A stretch of DNA of 64,000 nt from Pseudobutyrivibrio xylanivorans DSM 14809 (GTDB lineage: Bacteria > Bacillota > Clostridia > Lachnospirales > Lachnospiraceae). A program made the position numbers and the translations under genes. The DNA is taken from the NCBI RefSeq assembly GCF_900141825.1, contig NZ_FQYQ01000003.1:163595-227594 (forward strand), in the 5' to 3' direction. Below, in pieces: positions 49,423-57,861 of the stretch. Within the stretch, counting starts at the first letter, position 1. Every line of letters starts with the position of its first letter. Under the pieces are notes generated by a model. It had not been told where the DNA came from, did not search any database, and saw only the letters and a program-made list of their open reading frames with translations.

Positions 49423-49890
49423 TTATTTATCAAACCCTAAGAAGTGCATACGGCCATCCTGAGTCTTTACTTCATGTTGCGGTTTCTCGCCTACATCCGG
49501 ATTAAAGAAAACCCCTTTTAGGCTGTTGGTGCGATTGCGGATGCAATCCGGACAGTAGCGTCCGTAACGAATACTGCAGCCGCAGGTTTCACATTTGATG
49601 TAAACGCTGCTCCCTTCAGGTATCTCCAGGCGCCCCTCTCTGAGCATTCCATTTACCAGCTCAATTGGAACCCCAGTGTTGTCTGAAATTACAACAGCAG
49701 GCGCAGCCCCATACTCATCTATGTAGTCCTTGATTCGCCCGAAATCATCTATTTCCTGATGGCCACAATCGTAGCACTCATAATAACCCCCGCCGATATA
49801 TTTTAAGCGCCCTTTGCACTTAGAGCAGCGATTAGGCTTGCGCTCAAGAAACTCCTTCTCAAATTTCTCGATATCTTCTTTTTTCCCCAT
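49423..49890 (-). CDS. Small double zinc-ribbon protein, YvyF-like
   Basis: 155 residues. Two zinc sites: RCSKCKGRL...YECYDCGHQ at 21-45, and KCETCGCSI...YCPDC near 99-116. Between them, VVISDNTGVPIELVNGMLREGRLEIPEG resembles in part the helix-turn-helix-like middle of flagellar-operon protein YvyF (TIGR03826). There are no flagellar genes beside it. Probably a cytoplasmic nucleic acid or protein-binding adaptor. Last of three genes with short gaps. Confidence 0.65.
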   Translation of the reverse strand: MGKKEDIEKFEKEFLERKPNRCSKCKGRLKYIGGGYYECYDCGHQEIDDFGRIKDYIDEYGAAPAVVISDNTGVPIELVNGMLREGRLEIPEGSSVYIKCETCGCSIRYGRYCPDCIRNRTNSLKGVFFNPDVGEKPQHEVKTQDGRMHFLGFDK

Positions 49891-49916
49891 AAAAACACCT
49901 GCTAAGAAAAAACGCT

Positions 49917-50645
49917 TTATAGGTCGAAATCTACAACACTATCGTCAAGCTCAACTATGTCCTCAGGTGGACCGCCTTCCAGGCCCTCTCTAATAAGCTT
50001 CCAGTTTTTCAAAAACCATACTGTCTGAGCTGGATGCTTGTACAGAGAAAGCATCTGTGCGCCCTCATACTTGTACGGGTATGCAATTGGAAGATTAGTA
50101 GGTCTTGATGTAGTGAAAAAGATGACATGTCTGTATTGCTGTTTAATAACGGCCTCAGGAGTCACGCAATAATAAATACAATCATCATGCTCCCTGGCAT
50201 ATATAAAGTTCATCTTTGTCTGCTCAACCTCTAACGGCTCCATCCCCTCTACAAAGAACTCCCTTTGGCGAGCTTCTTTTATACTTTCGTCAGTAGCTGC
50301 CTCGTCTCTTGCAGCCTTGACAGCTTCCTTCCATTTCTTCGCTTCAAGCGGGTTCATAAGTCCGGCAAAGAATCTGTCTTCCTGATCAACTTTTTCCTGA
50401 TCCTCCTCAGATTCAGAAGGATCAATTGTCGTCTTCAGCCAATAGTTAATTGTATTGAGGTGCTTGTTGAGCTCATTGATATGAGGCGTGTAAATCTTAT
50501 CCAAATTTACCATCCCCTGCCAATATTCCTGAAACTGCTGCTGAGCATCCCTTCTGGCATTCTTTCTGGCGAAATGAATAGGTAACCCTATAAGTAGATT
50601 TAAAGCTGCCAGCAAAACTACCACATTAACTGTAAACCAATTCAT
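49917..50645 (-). CDS. Membrane-anchored protein of unknown function
   Basis: 242 residues. One N-terminal helix (about 4-22) followed by a basic patch (HFARKNARRDAQ), a helical middle with an acidic loop (SESEEDQEKVDQED), and a beta-rich C-terminal part with FTTSRPTNLPIAYPYKY. I recognise no family. It sits between a tail-anchored coiled-coil gene (15 nt) and the zinc-ribbon gene (26 nt), likely one operon. Confidence 0.6.
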   Translation of the reverse strand: MNWFTVNVVVLLAALNLLIGLPIHFARKNARRDAQQQFQEYWQGMVNLDKIYTPHINELNKHLNTINYWLKTTIDPSESEEDQEKVDQEDRFFAGLMNPLEAKKWKEAVKAARDEAATDESIKEARQREFFVEGMEPLEVEQTKMNFIYAREHDDCIYYCVTPEAVIKQQYRHVIFFTTSRPTNLPIAYPYKYEGAQMLSLYKHPAQTVWFLKNWKLIREGLEGGPPEDIVELDDSVVDFDL

Positions 50646-50659
50646 AGTAGCCCCCGATG

Positions 50660-51073
50660 TTAACCAATTACGAATTTATAAATCACCACGCATAATAACA
50701 GTATTAAAATCACTGTATTAAATTGCAAAACACGTATAAGCGTATCCAAACTTTCCTTGTTAGCCGCCTTTAGCTTTGCGCCAATGTCCTTTGAGGCGAT
50801 ATCCAGTTGATTCTTAATGGGCGCGTCATAGTCCAGCGAGCTTTGAAGCTTGGTAATCTTCTTATCTATCTCTTTAATCAGTCTTTCCATCTTAGCCTGA
50901 TTGTCTGATATGGCATCAATAAAATTCTTGTCATCTTCCTTCAGCAAATCCAGCGCCTTTTCCAATGCATATACCTGCCCCTGTAGACGGTCTATTTCTT
51001 CTCTGATAGCCTCTTCATTCATGCCAACATATCTTCGGCTGAAGATAGATTTTCCCTTGTATTCTTCCTGCAT
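50660..51073 (-). CDS. Tail-anchored coiled-coil protein
   Basis: 137 residues from ATG 51073, which has a GGGAGAAAAG site; an ATG 23 codons earlier lacks one. Residues 15-105 are heptad-rich (EIDRLQGQVYALEKALDLLKE, LIKEIDKKITKLQ), followed by one C-terminal transmembrane helix (VILILLLCVVIYKFVI). Unknown function; possibly a membrane scaffold for the two downstream proteins. Confidence 0.65.
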   Translation of the reverse strand: MQEEYKGKSIFSRRYVGMNEEAIREEIDRLQGQVYALEKALDLLKEDDKNFIDAISDNQAKMERLIKEIDKKITKLQSSLDYDAPIKNQLDIASKDIGAKLKAANKESLDTLIRVLQFNTVILILLLCVVIYKFVIG

Positions 51074-51172
51074 ACACTTTTCTCCCTTTAATGATGCGTA
51101 GAATTCAACCACTATATTATATACTTGTCTAAATTCTAACACTTTCGCCCCACAATTGTATAGTCAAGTCAC

Positions 51173-51202
51173 AAAAAAGTCACCCTTTGCAGGGTGACTT
51201 TT
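51173..51202 (-). terminator. Terminator of the chemoreceptor gene
   Basis: Perfect 12-bp stem AAAAGTCACCCT/AGGGTGACTTTT (51175-51186 with 51191-51202), loop TTGC, and T-rich continuation. Confidence 0.92.
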
Positions 51203-51212
51203 AAAATACTTT

Positions 51213-53012
51213 TTAAAGGGAGAATCGTGCTACGAAGTCCTGAAGCTCCTGAGCATTTCCAGCAAGCTTGTCGGATGCCTGTGCAACCTCGTAAGAAGAT
51301 GCTGTCTGCTCCTGAGATGCTGCCGAAACATTCGATGTCTCATCAGCCACCTCAATACTCATCTGCTCGATATCCTTGATGTTCTTGGCAATTGTCTCAG
51401 TTCCGCTAGAAAGCTGAGCAACAATGCTACTCATTGTATTTGATTCCTCTGAGATTGAGTTAACCATGTTTACAATGTTATTGAAGGTGCTACCTGCCTC
51501 ATTAACAAGCTCTGCTCCGTTTACTACGTTTTGTGCGCCATCATGCATAGCTTCCACAGCTTCCTCAGAATTCTTTGTGATACCAGCAATCAACTCTGTA
51601 ATCTTCTGCGCTGCCTGATTAGAATCATCAGCAAGCTTTGAAATCTCGCTGGCAACAACTGCGAAGCCCTTACCCATTTCACCGGCACGGGCAGCCTCGA
51701 TACTTGCATTCAGTGAAAGCAGGTTTGTCTGGCTGGCAATCTCTGAAATAGTAACTACGAAATCATTGATACTCTTAAGTCGCTCACCAAGTCCCTCTAC
51801 AACCTGAGCTGTGTTCTCAACAGATTCTCTGATGCTATCCATCATATCTGTAGCGTTTGTCATGTCGGCTGCGCCATTAACAGCTGCCTCGTTTGTAGAT
51901 TTAATCATATCTGTAGTACGATTAATAGCTTCCTGGAAGTTCTCCATATTTGTAACGAAGGAATCGGTCTCGTTACTTGCACCTGTCACAGCATTGATCT
52001 GGCTTGAGCAAGAGTTTGCAACGTTTGTACATGATGTTGCAACCATCTCTGATGCCTCGGCTGACTGTGATGCAGATGCTGAAAGCTCCTCTGATGCAGC
52101 TGCAACTGAAGCAGTTGTTCCTGAAATCTCCATCATAAGATTTCTAATGTTCCCGTGCATTAAATCAAGGGATTCTGCAATAAGACCAATCTCGTTGTTT
52201 CTATTAACAAGGGTTCTAACATTATCCATTTCTTCATTCTCGGTGAAGTCACTGTTAGACATGCGAACAATCTGGCTGGCAGCAAGAGAAATAGGCTGTG
52301 TAATCTTTGTGCCAAAGAATAGCGCAACTACAACACCGCAAACGATAAGAATAAGAAGAATAACAATTGTGGTGATGATGCTCTTTCTAAGGGCCTCATT
52401 GGCATGCTGGCTATATACAACAGTCATTTCTTCCAAATCATCTACCCATACACCAGTACCCATAACCCAATCGAATGGCTCATAGTAAGCTGTATAGTTA
52501 ATCTTTGGAAGTTCCTCTGTCTCATTTGGTTTAGCAAACATAAGGCTTGTGTATCCGCCGCCTTCCTGCAAACCATTCTGAATCATCATCTGGATAAATT
52601 TATTTCCGCTTGAATCGGTTGAATCCCAACGAGACTGTCCCTCAGTATCTCTACCAAGAAGAACTACGTTAATACCCTGCGAAGTATCAACCCAGAAATA
52701 TCCACTGCCGTCGTTGTATCTGAGCTCTCTGATAATATCTGCAGACTGTTTTTTAGCCTCCTCCAAAGTCATCTCTCCAGCCTGGTGCTTCGCATACATA
52801 AAGGCACAGATGCTCATGGCTTCTTCGGTTTCATACTTAAGCTGATTCTTAACATCAGCATAGAGTCTTTCCTTATAAGCCTCTGTCTGCTCGGAATTAG
52901 TATTCAGTGTGTTAATAACTGTGAATGTAGAAATAATACCTGCAGTAATTACTACTGCCGCCAAGATGACTGCGATAAGCACAGTCTTTAAAGAACCCCT
53001 CTTTTTATCCAT
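51213..53012 (-). CDS. Methyl-accepting chemotaxis protein with Cache domain
   Basis: 599 residues from ATG 53012 (AAGGAG 9 nt upstream); a longer reading adds 36 residues without a site. TM1 (about 9-32), single Cache_2 domain ([36 protein letters not shown]), TM2 (about 208-232), HAMP, then the long cytoplasmic coiled coil with the CheA/CheW tip [20 protein letters not shown]. Cache_2 sensors bind small carboxylates or amino acids. Monocistronic; implies chemotaxis and motility in this organism. Confidence 0.94.
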   Translation of the reverse strand: MDKKRGSLKTVLIAVILAAVVITAGIISTFTVINTLNTNSEQTEAYKERLYADVKNQLKYETEEAMSICAFMYAKHQAGEMTLEEAKKQSADIIRELRYNDGSGYFWVDTSQGINVVLLGRDTEGQSRWDSTDSSGNKFIQMMIQNGLQEGGGYTSLMFAKPNETEELPKINYTAYYEPFDWVMGTGVWVDDLEEMTVVYSQHANEALRKSIITTIVILLILIVCGVVVALFFGTKITQPISLAASQIVRMSNSDFTENEEMDNVRTLVNRNNEIGLIAESLDLMHGNIRNLMMEISGTTASVAAASEELSASASQSAEASEMVATSCTNVANSCSSQINAVTGASNETDSFVTNMENFQEAINRTTDMIKSTNEAAVNGAADMTNATDMMDSIRESVENTAQVVEGLGERLKSINDFVVTISEIASQTNLLSLNASIEAARAGEMGKGFAVVASEISKLADDSNQAAQKITELIAGITKNSEEAVEAMHDGAQNVVNGAELVNEAGSTFNNIVNMVNSISEESNTMSSIVAQLSSGTETIAKNIKDIEQMSIEVADETSNVSAASQEQTASSYEVAQASDKLAGNAQELQDFVARFSL

Positions 53013-53147
53013 AGTTGTACTCCTTTTCCCCAAAAAGTAATACTCGACTGATACCGCTATAATACCATCATAAAAGTCGTCATTTTTAGATTTCACAATT
53101 ATTTCGTTAATTTTTCGCAAAGTAATTGCATACTATTTAAATGCATG

Positions 53148-53175
53148 AAAAAAGCAGCTATCTTTCGATAACTGC
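53148..53175 (-). terminator. Terminator of the secreted protein gene
   Basis: 9-bp stem (53154-53162 with 53167-53175, one G-U), GAAA tetraloop on the minus strand, followed by six T. Confidence 0.9.
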
Positions 53176-53194
53176 CAGTTTTATAGGTATAAAT

Positions 53195-53983
53195 TTAAGA
53201 CTCATAGTGGTAATCGTAAACAATTACCTTAACTACTGGAGAACCCCAGGTATAACTTTTAAGTGATGCATTTCCTCTTTCATAAATATCTGAGCGAATA
53301 GAATTTTGATCAATAATAAATTCGCTGCAACAACATGATCTGTATGTGAAAATGTTTGTAGAATCTGTATCTACATCGGCTTTTTCATCACCCATTATGC
53401 ATTTGATAACAACGCCATTTCCTAAAACCAGGTCAATGTACTGTCCTGGCACTGTGCCAAAACCACTTCCGACAGCTATCAAAAATCTGTCGTCCAGTTT
53501 CATGAATCCATCACTATCTGGTGACGCCATAGCGTTAATGTATCCCGCTCTGCCGTATGTAATCTTGGCTGAACGTTCGATTGTCTTTCCACCTTTGTAG
53601 CTAACTGTTTTTCCTGAAACTGGATGAACAAAGCTACTTGGTATGTGGTATACCGTCTTCTCTGCTTCCTGTAATGTCTTTTTTGGTCCTGCTAATACTG
53701 CGCACTCTTCTTGAATAGTAACTGTGGTGCACTCAGCAAGATTGTTTAGTATTACTGTCTCTTCAAATGTATAGGTCTCTTCAATAGTCTCCGTTTCTTC
53801 AATAATTTCTGTCTCTTCGAAAGATGCTGTCTCTTGAATAGTTTCTGCTTCTGCCGCCTGAATTGGCATGGCATAACTTCTTTTGTAGCAATGGTTAAAT
53901 AAGATTAGTAAAAGTGATGTGATTAAAAGTAAACTACAGGCCAGGCGGCCCGATCGAACGCCTTTTGAACTCATTTCTTTCAT
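53195..53983 (-). CDS. Secreted Glu/Thr-repeat protein with hydrolase-like C-terminal domain
   Basis: 262 residues. An N-terminal signal anchor (about 13-32) is followed by a low-complexity region of EETETIEET-type repeats (about 47-80), then a C-terminal domain (about 150-260) with MKLDDRFLIAVGSGFGTVPG, LGNGVVIKCIMGDEKADVDT and KVIVYDYHYES. This domain recurs in clostridial extracellular proteins of unproved function; the beta-barrel-like pattern recalls 3D/RlpA-type wall enzymes. The Glu/Thr region may span the cell wall. Confidence 0.6.
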   Translation of the reverse strand: MKEMSSKGVRSGRLACSLLLITSLLLILFNHCYKRSYAMPIQAAEAETIQETASFEETEIIEETETIEETYTFEETVILNNLAECTTVTIQEECAVLAGPKKTLQEAEKTVYHIPSSFVHPVSGKTVSYKGGKTIERSAKITYGRAGYINAMASPDSDGFMKLDDRFLIAVGSGFGTVPGQYIDLVLGNGVVIKCIMGDEKADVDTDSTNIFTYRSCCCSEFIIDQNSIRSDIYERGNASLKSYTWGSPVVKVIVYDYHYES

Positions 53984-54024
53984 ATAACTTTATTTCCTCT
54001 CTTTCATAAGTTCAGTACTGTAAC

Positions 54025-54062
54025 AAAAAAAATGACAACTAGCAACGGCTAATTGTCATTTT
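54025..54062 (-). terminator. Terminator of the Nudix-membrane protein gene
   Basis: AAAATGACAA/TTGTCATTTT arms (54029-54038 with 54053-54062) enclose an inner TAGC/GCTA stem; eight T follow on the minus strand. Confidence 0.88.
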
Positions 54063-54126
54063 TGTGGTATTTTTTTCGATATGAAAAATTTAGTGTAATA
54101 ATTCTCTTTTTAATTACTACAACGTT

Positions 54127-54870
54127 TTAAAAGTCATTTTTGTTATTATTCTTCCTCTTTCCCAAAATCGATCCAAATATCATTCCCCAAATCATTCCCA
54201 TGCACATAAATGTTCCAATCCTGTCAGTAGCGATGCCAATAGCAGCTCCAATAAACATTCCTGTAGACATACCCACACTCATGCCGCGAACCATACTATT
54301 GCTCACATTCTCCTGCTCATTAACGTATTTACGAACTATCTCCAATCCCCCCATAGGAGCACAAAACTTCTCATTCCTTGGTGGCTGGCAAGCCTGATAC
54401 ACTTCCTCTAAATCAAACCACTCCACACTGTCCAGCTCTTCCTTCTGAATGGTAAGATTATCGATGTCTGCCTCGTCATCATAGACATATACAAATGCAA
54501 TCTCATTATCTTTAAACATCTTGCCGTGGAATTCCTTCTCATATTGAATAGGAAATGTTCCTGCAAAATGTAAATCATCCTCATCCACATGAATTCCAAG
54601 CTCTTCTGAGAGCTCCCTTACAGCTGATTCCAATGGCTCATCCCCTGCCTGAATATGGCCAGCAGATGATGTATCATATCTGCCAGGAAAAGAATCCTTG
54701 TTAAGAGCTCTCTTCTGTAAAAGCACTTCTGTCTTATCTCCATTTTCACGGGTCACCCAAATGTGAGCTGTTCTGTGTCGAATGCCTTCTGCATGGGCCT
54801 GTGATCTGGTCACTGTTTCGCCGGTAGGCTGTCCTTTTTCATCCACGATGTCAAAAATCTCTTCAGTCAT
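54127..54870 (-). CDS. Nudix hydrolase (IDI-like) with C-terminal glycine-zipper membrane segment
   Basis: 247 residues. Residues 1-170 are Nudix of the isopentenyl-diphosphate-isomerase-like group (start MTEEIFDIVDEKGQPTGETV; HRTAHIWVTR). The Nudix box GHIQAGDEPLESAVRELSEELG has Asp at the first acidic place. Residues about 190-240 are Met/Gly-rich hydrophobic (GMSTGMFIGAAIGIATD, MGMIWGMIFGSILGKRK), probably two membrane helices, an unusual addition for this family. Substrate unknown. Confidence 0.78.
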   Translation of the reverse strand: MTEEIFDIVDEKGQPTGETVTRSQAHAEGIRHRTAHIWVTRENGDKTEVLLQKRALNKDSFPGRYDTSSAGHIQAGDEPLESAVRELSEELGIHVDEDDLHFAGTFPIQYEKEFHGKMFKDNEIAFVYVYDDEADIDNLTIQKEELDSVEWFDLEEVYQACQPPRNEKFCAPMGGLEIVRKYVNEQENVSNSMVRGMSVGMSTGMFIGAAIGIATDRIGTFMCMGMIWGMIFGSILGKRKNNNKNDF

Positions 54871-54925
54871 AATACATTCTCCGCTTTTTCGAATAAAATT
54901 TCTAATATTATATCGTTCTTTAAAG

Positions 54926-54959
54926 AAAAAAGCACCTAATTCAGCGAAGAATTAGATGC
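54926..54959 (-). terminator. Terminator of the NifX-FKBP gene
   Basis: GCACCTAATTC/GAATTAGATGC stem with one mismatch (54932-54942 with 54949-54959); six T on the minus strand. Confidence 0.88.
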
Positions 54960-54972
54960 CTATACACTTAAA

Positions 54973-55821
54973 TTATTTAACCTCTACTAGCTCAATAGTG
55001 AAATTGAGTTCCTTGCCTGCCATCTCATGGTTTGCATCAAGAGTGATATTTGTCTCATCCTTTGCAACAACCTTTACTGGGAATGGTCTTCCATAAGGAT
55101 CCTGTAAGTATACCTGCTGGTCTACTACTAAATCCTCTGAACCTGGAAGCTGTGCAATCTCCAATGTAATGACAGCATCTTCATCACGCTGACCATAAGC
55201 TTCCTCTGGCATAAGGTGAATATCAACCTTCTCGCCGACTTCCATATTGGCAACTGCAGCATCAAAGCCCTTAATCATCATGCCTGCGCCACAAACAAAC
55301 TCAAGTGGCTCGCCTCTGTCATAAGATGAATCGAACTGTGTGCCATCGTTAAATGTACCTCTGTAATGTGTACGGCATGTCTTTCCTACGTTCTTGCCCT
55401 CAAATGCAGGCTCTGAATGACATCCGCCACAACCAGAGTGACCGCCACAGCTGTGTCCTTCCTCGTGGTCGCCACATGTATGTCCCTCGCCATGATGGTT
55501 GCAATTAACACCAGTGTTAATAAGCTCGCCCTTAAGATAAGCCTCTACTGCTGCATCAACATCACCTGTTGCACCAGCGCAGAGCTCAATACCGTGCTCA
55601 GTAAGAGCAGCCTGTGCACCACCGCCGATACCACCGCAGATAAGTACATCAATTGAATTATTGCTAAGTAGACCTGCTAAAGCACCGTGTCCCTGACCAT
55701 CTGAGCCAATAACCTCAGAAGAAACAACTTTGCCATCCTCTACCTCAAAAATCTTAAACTCTTCTGTATGTCCAAAGTGCTGGAACACCTGACCGTTATC
55801 ATATGTGACTGCTATTCTCAT
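54973..55821 (-). CDS. NifX-like cluster-binding domain fused to SlyD-type peptidyl-prolyl isomerase
   Basis: 282 residues. Residues 1-105 match the dinitrogenase Fe-Mo cofactor biosynthesis (NifX/NafY) domain (AVTYDNGQVFQHFGHTEEF, ICGGIGGGAQAAL). Residues 108-140 are a His/Cys/Gly-rich linker with repeated GH and CG(D/G)H units, likely metal-binding. Residues 145-282 are SlyD-type FKBP with an inserted flap domain (GTQFDSSYDRGEPLEF, GMMIKGFDAAVANM, MPEEAYGQRDEDAV). SlyD delivers nickel to hydrogenase in E. coli. Here fusion to a cluster carrier suggests a metal or Fe-S handling chaperone. No nif genes are nearby. Confidence 0.85.
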   Translation of the reverse strand: MRIAVTYDNGQVFQHFGHTEEFKIFEVEDGKVVSSEVIGSDGQGHGALAGLLSNNSIDVLICGGIGGGAQAALTEHGIELCAGATGDVDAAVEAYLKGELINTGVNCNHHGEGHTCGDHEEGHSCGGHSGCGGCHSEPAFEGKNVGKTCRTHYRGTFNDGTQFDSSYDRGEPLEFVCGAGMMIKGFDAAVANMEVGEKVDIHLMPEEAYGQRDEDAVITLEIAQLPGSEDLVVDQQVYLQDPYGRPFPVKVVAKDETNITLDANHEMAGKELNFTIELVEVK

Positions 55822-55886
55822 TTTTATACTCCTTCTAAAATCAAAATCCTACGTATTATACATACTAATGAGAATTTTGGCAATTC

Positions 55887-56288
55887 TTATTGCATATCAT
55901 TCTTAATCTTAGCAATCAATGTAATATCAGCTGGAAGCCAAGCCACAGCATCAATGGTTTCTCTAGTAAGCCACTTTGCAGCTTCTGCTTCCTTTAGCTC
56001 CAAATGCCCTTTCTTCACTTCACAGTAAAAACAATCCATTGAAAGATGGAATGTAGGATAATCATATTCAATAGTATCGATAAATGGTCCTACCTCGATA
56101 AGAGTATCAAGCTCTTCCATTATTTCCCTGACGAGAGCCTGCTCGGAAGTCTCTCCCGCTTCTACCTTGCCTCCTGGGAATTCCCATCCACCTTTATAAT
56201 CTCCATAACCTCTTGCGGTTGCAAAAATCTTATTCTTCTCCTGAATAGAATCACAGATTACCGCTGCAACAACTTTTATCGTCTTCAT
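55887..56288 (-). CDS. mutT: MutT-type Nudix hydrolase
   Basis: 133 residues. Start ATG 56288 is preferred because GGAG lies 9 nt upstream; reading from GTG 56303 would consume that site. Nudix box GGKVEAGETSEQALVREIMEELD, with WEFPGG before it, fits the MutT/8-oxo-dGTP or CTP diphosphatase group that cleans the nucleotide pool. The 647-nt hairpin and repeat region lies directly upstream. Confidence 0.85.
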   Translation of the reverse strand: MKTIKVVAAVICDSIQEKNKIFATARGYGDYKGGWEFPGGKVEAGETSEQALVREIMEELDTLIEVGPFIDTIEYDYPTFHLSMDCFYCEVKKGHLELKEAEAAKWLTRETIDAVAWLPADITLIAKIKNDMQ

Positions 56289-56328
56289 GGTCATATTCTC
56301 CACACTGATTTTCTTGCTTAAGAATGAC

Positions 56329-56569
56329 TTCTTGTGGGCTACTTAAGGAAAAAGCCCACAAGAACTTGGCTTTGCCAAGCAATATTTTCTTTCAGAAAAT
56401 ATTTGTCCATGTCCGGTTCTTGATTTTCTGAGGAAAATCAAAAACCTATAGATTCTTGAAAAACATCAGTTTTTCAGGAATCGTAAATACCATGAAAATA
56501 GATTTATCTATTTTCATGTCCTGCAAAGCAGGATTCTTGCTGACAATTTCCTTGTTTGGTCAGCAAGAA
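56329..56569. repeat. Array of eight consecutive hairpins
   Basis: Eight inverted repeats stand almost end to end: 56329-56364 (12 bp), 56365-56379 (6 bp), 56381-56403 (10 bp), 56415-56446 (9+4 bp), 56451-56482 (8+5 bp), 56491-56518 (13 bp), 56519-56533 (6 bp), 56534-56569 (11 bp). No ORF is credible here. Each stem is perfect or nearly so, which is far beyond chance for 240 nt. Parts are shared with 4745-4808. Confidence 0.75.
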
Positions 56570-56908
56570 GTCATATAATTTTGTCATTTTTCTTGATTTT
56601 ATATGCTCAGTGAAGCTCTTTTTCATAGCTTTTTTGCCAAGCAAACATATAATTTTTTAAAAAATGGCATAATTATATGCTTAGAGCAGGATTTCTCTTT
56701 AAAGATTCCACCGAGTAAGCATATAATTTTAAAAAAAATGGCATAATTATATGCTTAGGCCAAGATTTTCCTCATAGAAATCCACCAAGTAAGCATATAA
56801 TTTTAAAAATAATGGCATAATTATATGCTTAGACCAAGATTTTCCTCATAGAAATCCACCAAGTAAGCATATAATTTTTAAAAAAATTACTATATTATAT
56901 GCTTTACT
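56569..56908. repeat. 74-nt tandem repeats with internal palindrome
   Basis: Units begin at 56569 (degenerate), 56643, 56717, 56791 and 56865 (partial), exactly 74 nt apart. Each carries AAGCATATAATT ... AATTATATGCTT, a 12-bp palindrome, then a CCAAGATTTTC...GAAATCCACC part with a short second stem. Units 3 and 4 are nearly identical. Lies just downstream of the MazG-like gene; non-coding. Confidence 0.85.
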
Positions 56909-56935
56909 AATTCAGGCACCTCCCGCAGGCACCCC

Positions 56936-57256
56936 TTACAGCTCAAAATATTTACAGTTATTCCCTTTGGCTTTCTCCACCGGATACTTGGCCTCATTCT
57001 GATCCATCTTCATATTTATAATTTCATCAGGATCAAAGCCAAGCTTGTCAGCTAAATTCTGGCAGTACACCATCACATCCGCAAGCTCTTCCTTTACATG
57101 CTGCTCATCAAATCTCTCATTGTCCCACTGGAAGCACTCAAGCAATTCAGCAGCTTCTATGACTATAGACTTTGCGAGATTTGATGGCGAATGAAACTGA
57201 TCCCAGTCACGGTCTTCCGTAAATTTTCTTATTCTGTCTATTGTTTCCTGTGTCAT
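56936..57256 (-). CDS. MazG-like nucleotide pyrophosphohydrolase
   Basis: 106 residues, all-alpha NTP pyrophosphatase of the MazG-like/RS21-C6 group that cleaves (d)NTPs, often dCTP, to monophosphates. Metal motif EAAELLECFQW and EELADVMVYCQNLAD (E-x2-E and E-x2-D) are complete. GGGGGATT site upstream. A close paralogue begins at the right edge of the window (63944). Confidence 0.88.
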   Translation of the reverse strand: MTQETIDRIRKFTEDRDWDQFHSPSNLAKSIVIEAAELLECFQWDNERFDEQHVKEELADVMVYCQNLADKLGFDPDEIINMKMDQNEAKYPVEKAKGNNCKYFEL

Positions 57257-57331
57257 GATAATCCCCCTTCGTCGGCCTTTGGCCTCCTGATGCCAACAAG
57301 TCTTCGCAATGCTCGACTTTTGACATCACTG

Positions 57332-57511
57332 TTAAGAACAGTTAATGCTCATTGTGTGTCCATCAACAGCTTCATGCTGATTTGCCTTGTAGTTATTATA
57401 TATTTCTGCAATCTCTTCCTTAGAAAAATCTGGGAAGCAGCTGTAAAGAGTCTCAAGCTCCATACCAGTGCTTACAAAGTTTTCTACCGTCATTTGATCC
57501 TTTTTATTCAT
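57332..57511 (-). CDS. 59-residue protein of unknown function
   Basis: Complete small ORF, ATG 57511 to TAA 57332, with AGGAG 6 nt before the ATG. Starts MNKKDQMTVENFVSTG; the middle CFPDFSKEEIAEIYNNY looks like a small helical bundle (CUE/UBA-like in flavour, not proven). Same strand and spacing as its neighbours, so probably co-transcribed. No function can be assigned. Confidence 0.6.
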   Translation of the reverse strand: MNKKDQMTVENFVSTGMELETLYSCFPDFSKEEIAEIYNNYKANQHEAVDGHTMSINCS

Positions 57512-57543
57512 AACCCACTCCTATACTTTATAAATCTAGATGC

Positions 57544-57849
57544 TTATTCCTGGTATTCCTCCGACTCCAATCCGTAGTAAAGCATCTCATTGTACTCCGC
57601 ATTGGCAGCCTCACTGGCCTTCTTCTCCCGCCATCTATCTATATCGCTGCAAATAGCAAGTGCCTCATCCACAATAAGCTCTGCCGTATTAGGCCTTACA
57701 TTATAAAGATAAGCCAGCATCCTTTGCATCGCCTTGGGACTACCAAGCATCTTTGCAATTTGCATTCCAAGCTCATCAGGAAATCCCAGACTCCTTATAG
57801 CCTGCACCAATTCGTCCCTGCTTCTTGCCCATTCTATTCTTGTATCCAT
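57544..57849 (-). CDS. 101-residue helical protein of unknown function
   Basis: No family recognised. Helical and charged: starts MDTRIEWARSRDELVQAIRSLGFP, includes AKMLGSPKAMQRMLAYLYN and AELIVDEALAICSDIDRW. The MDTRIEWA... helical layout is typical of small regulators or antitoxin-like proteins, but nothing specific can be claimed. 12 nt after the upstream gene, likely an operon. Confidence 0.55.
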   Translation of the reverse strand: MDTRIEWARSRDELVQAIRSLGFPDELGMQIAKMLGSPKAMQRMLAYLYNVRPNTAELIVDEALAICSDIDRWREKKASEAANAEYNEMLYYGLESEEYQE

Positions 57850-57861
57850 AATTCGTGTTTA

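Noticed and set aside
52785-52991. Plus-strand ORF opposite the chemoreceptor N-terminus
   Set aside because: Antisense shadow of the Cache/TM1 coding region, without start signals.
56569-56908. Possible CRISPR array
   Set aside because: The complete 74-nt unit is repeated with no unique spacers, the units diverge along their length, and no cas genes are near.
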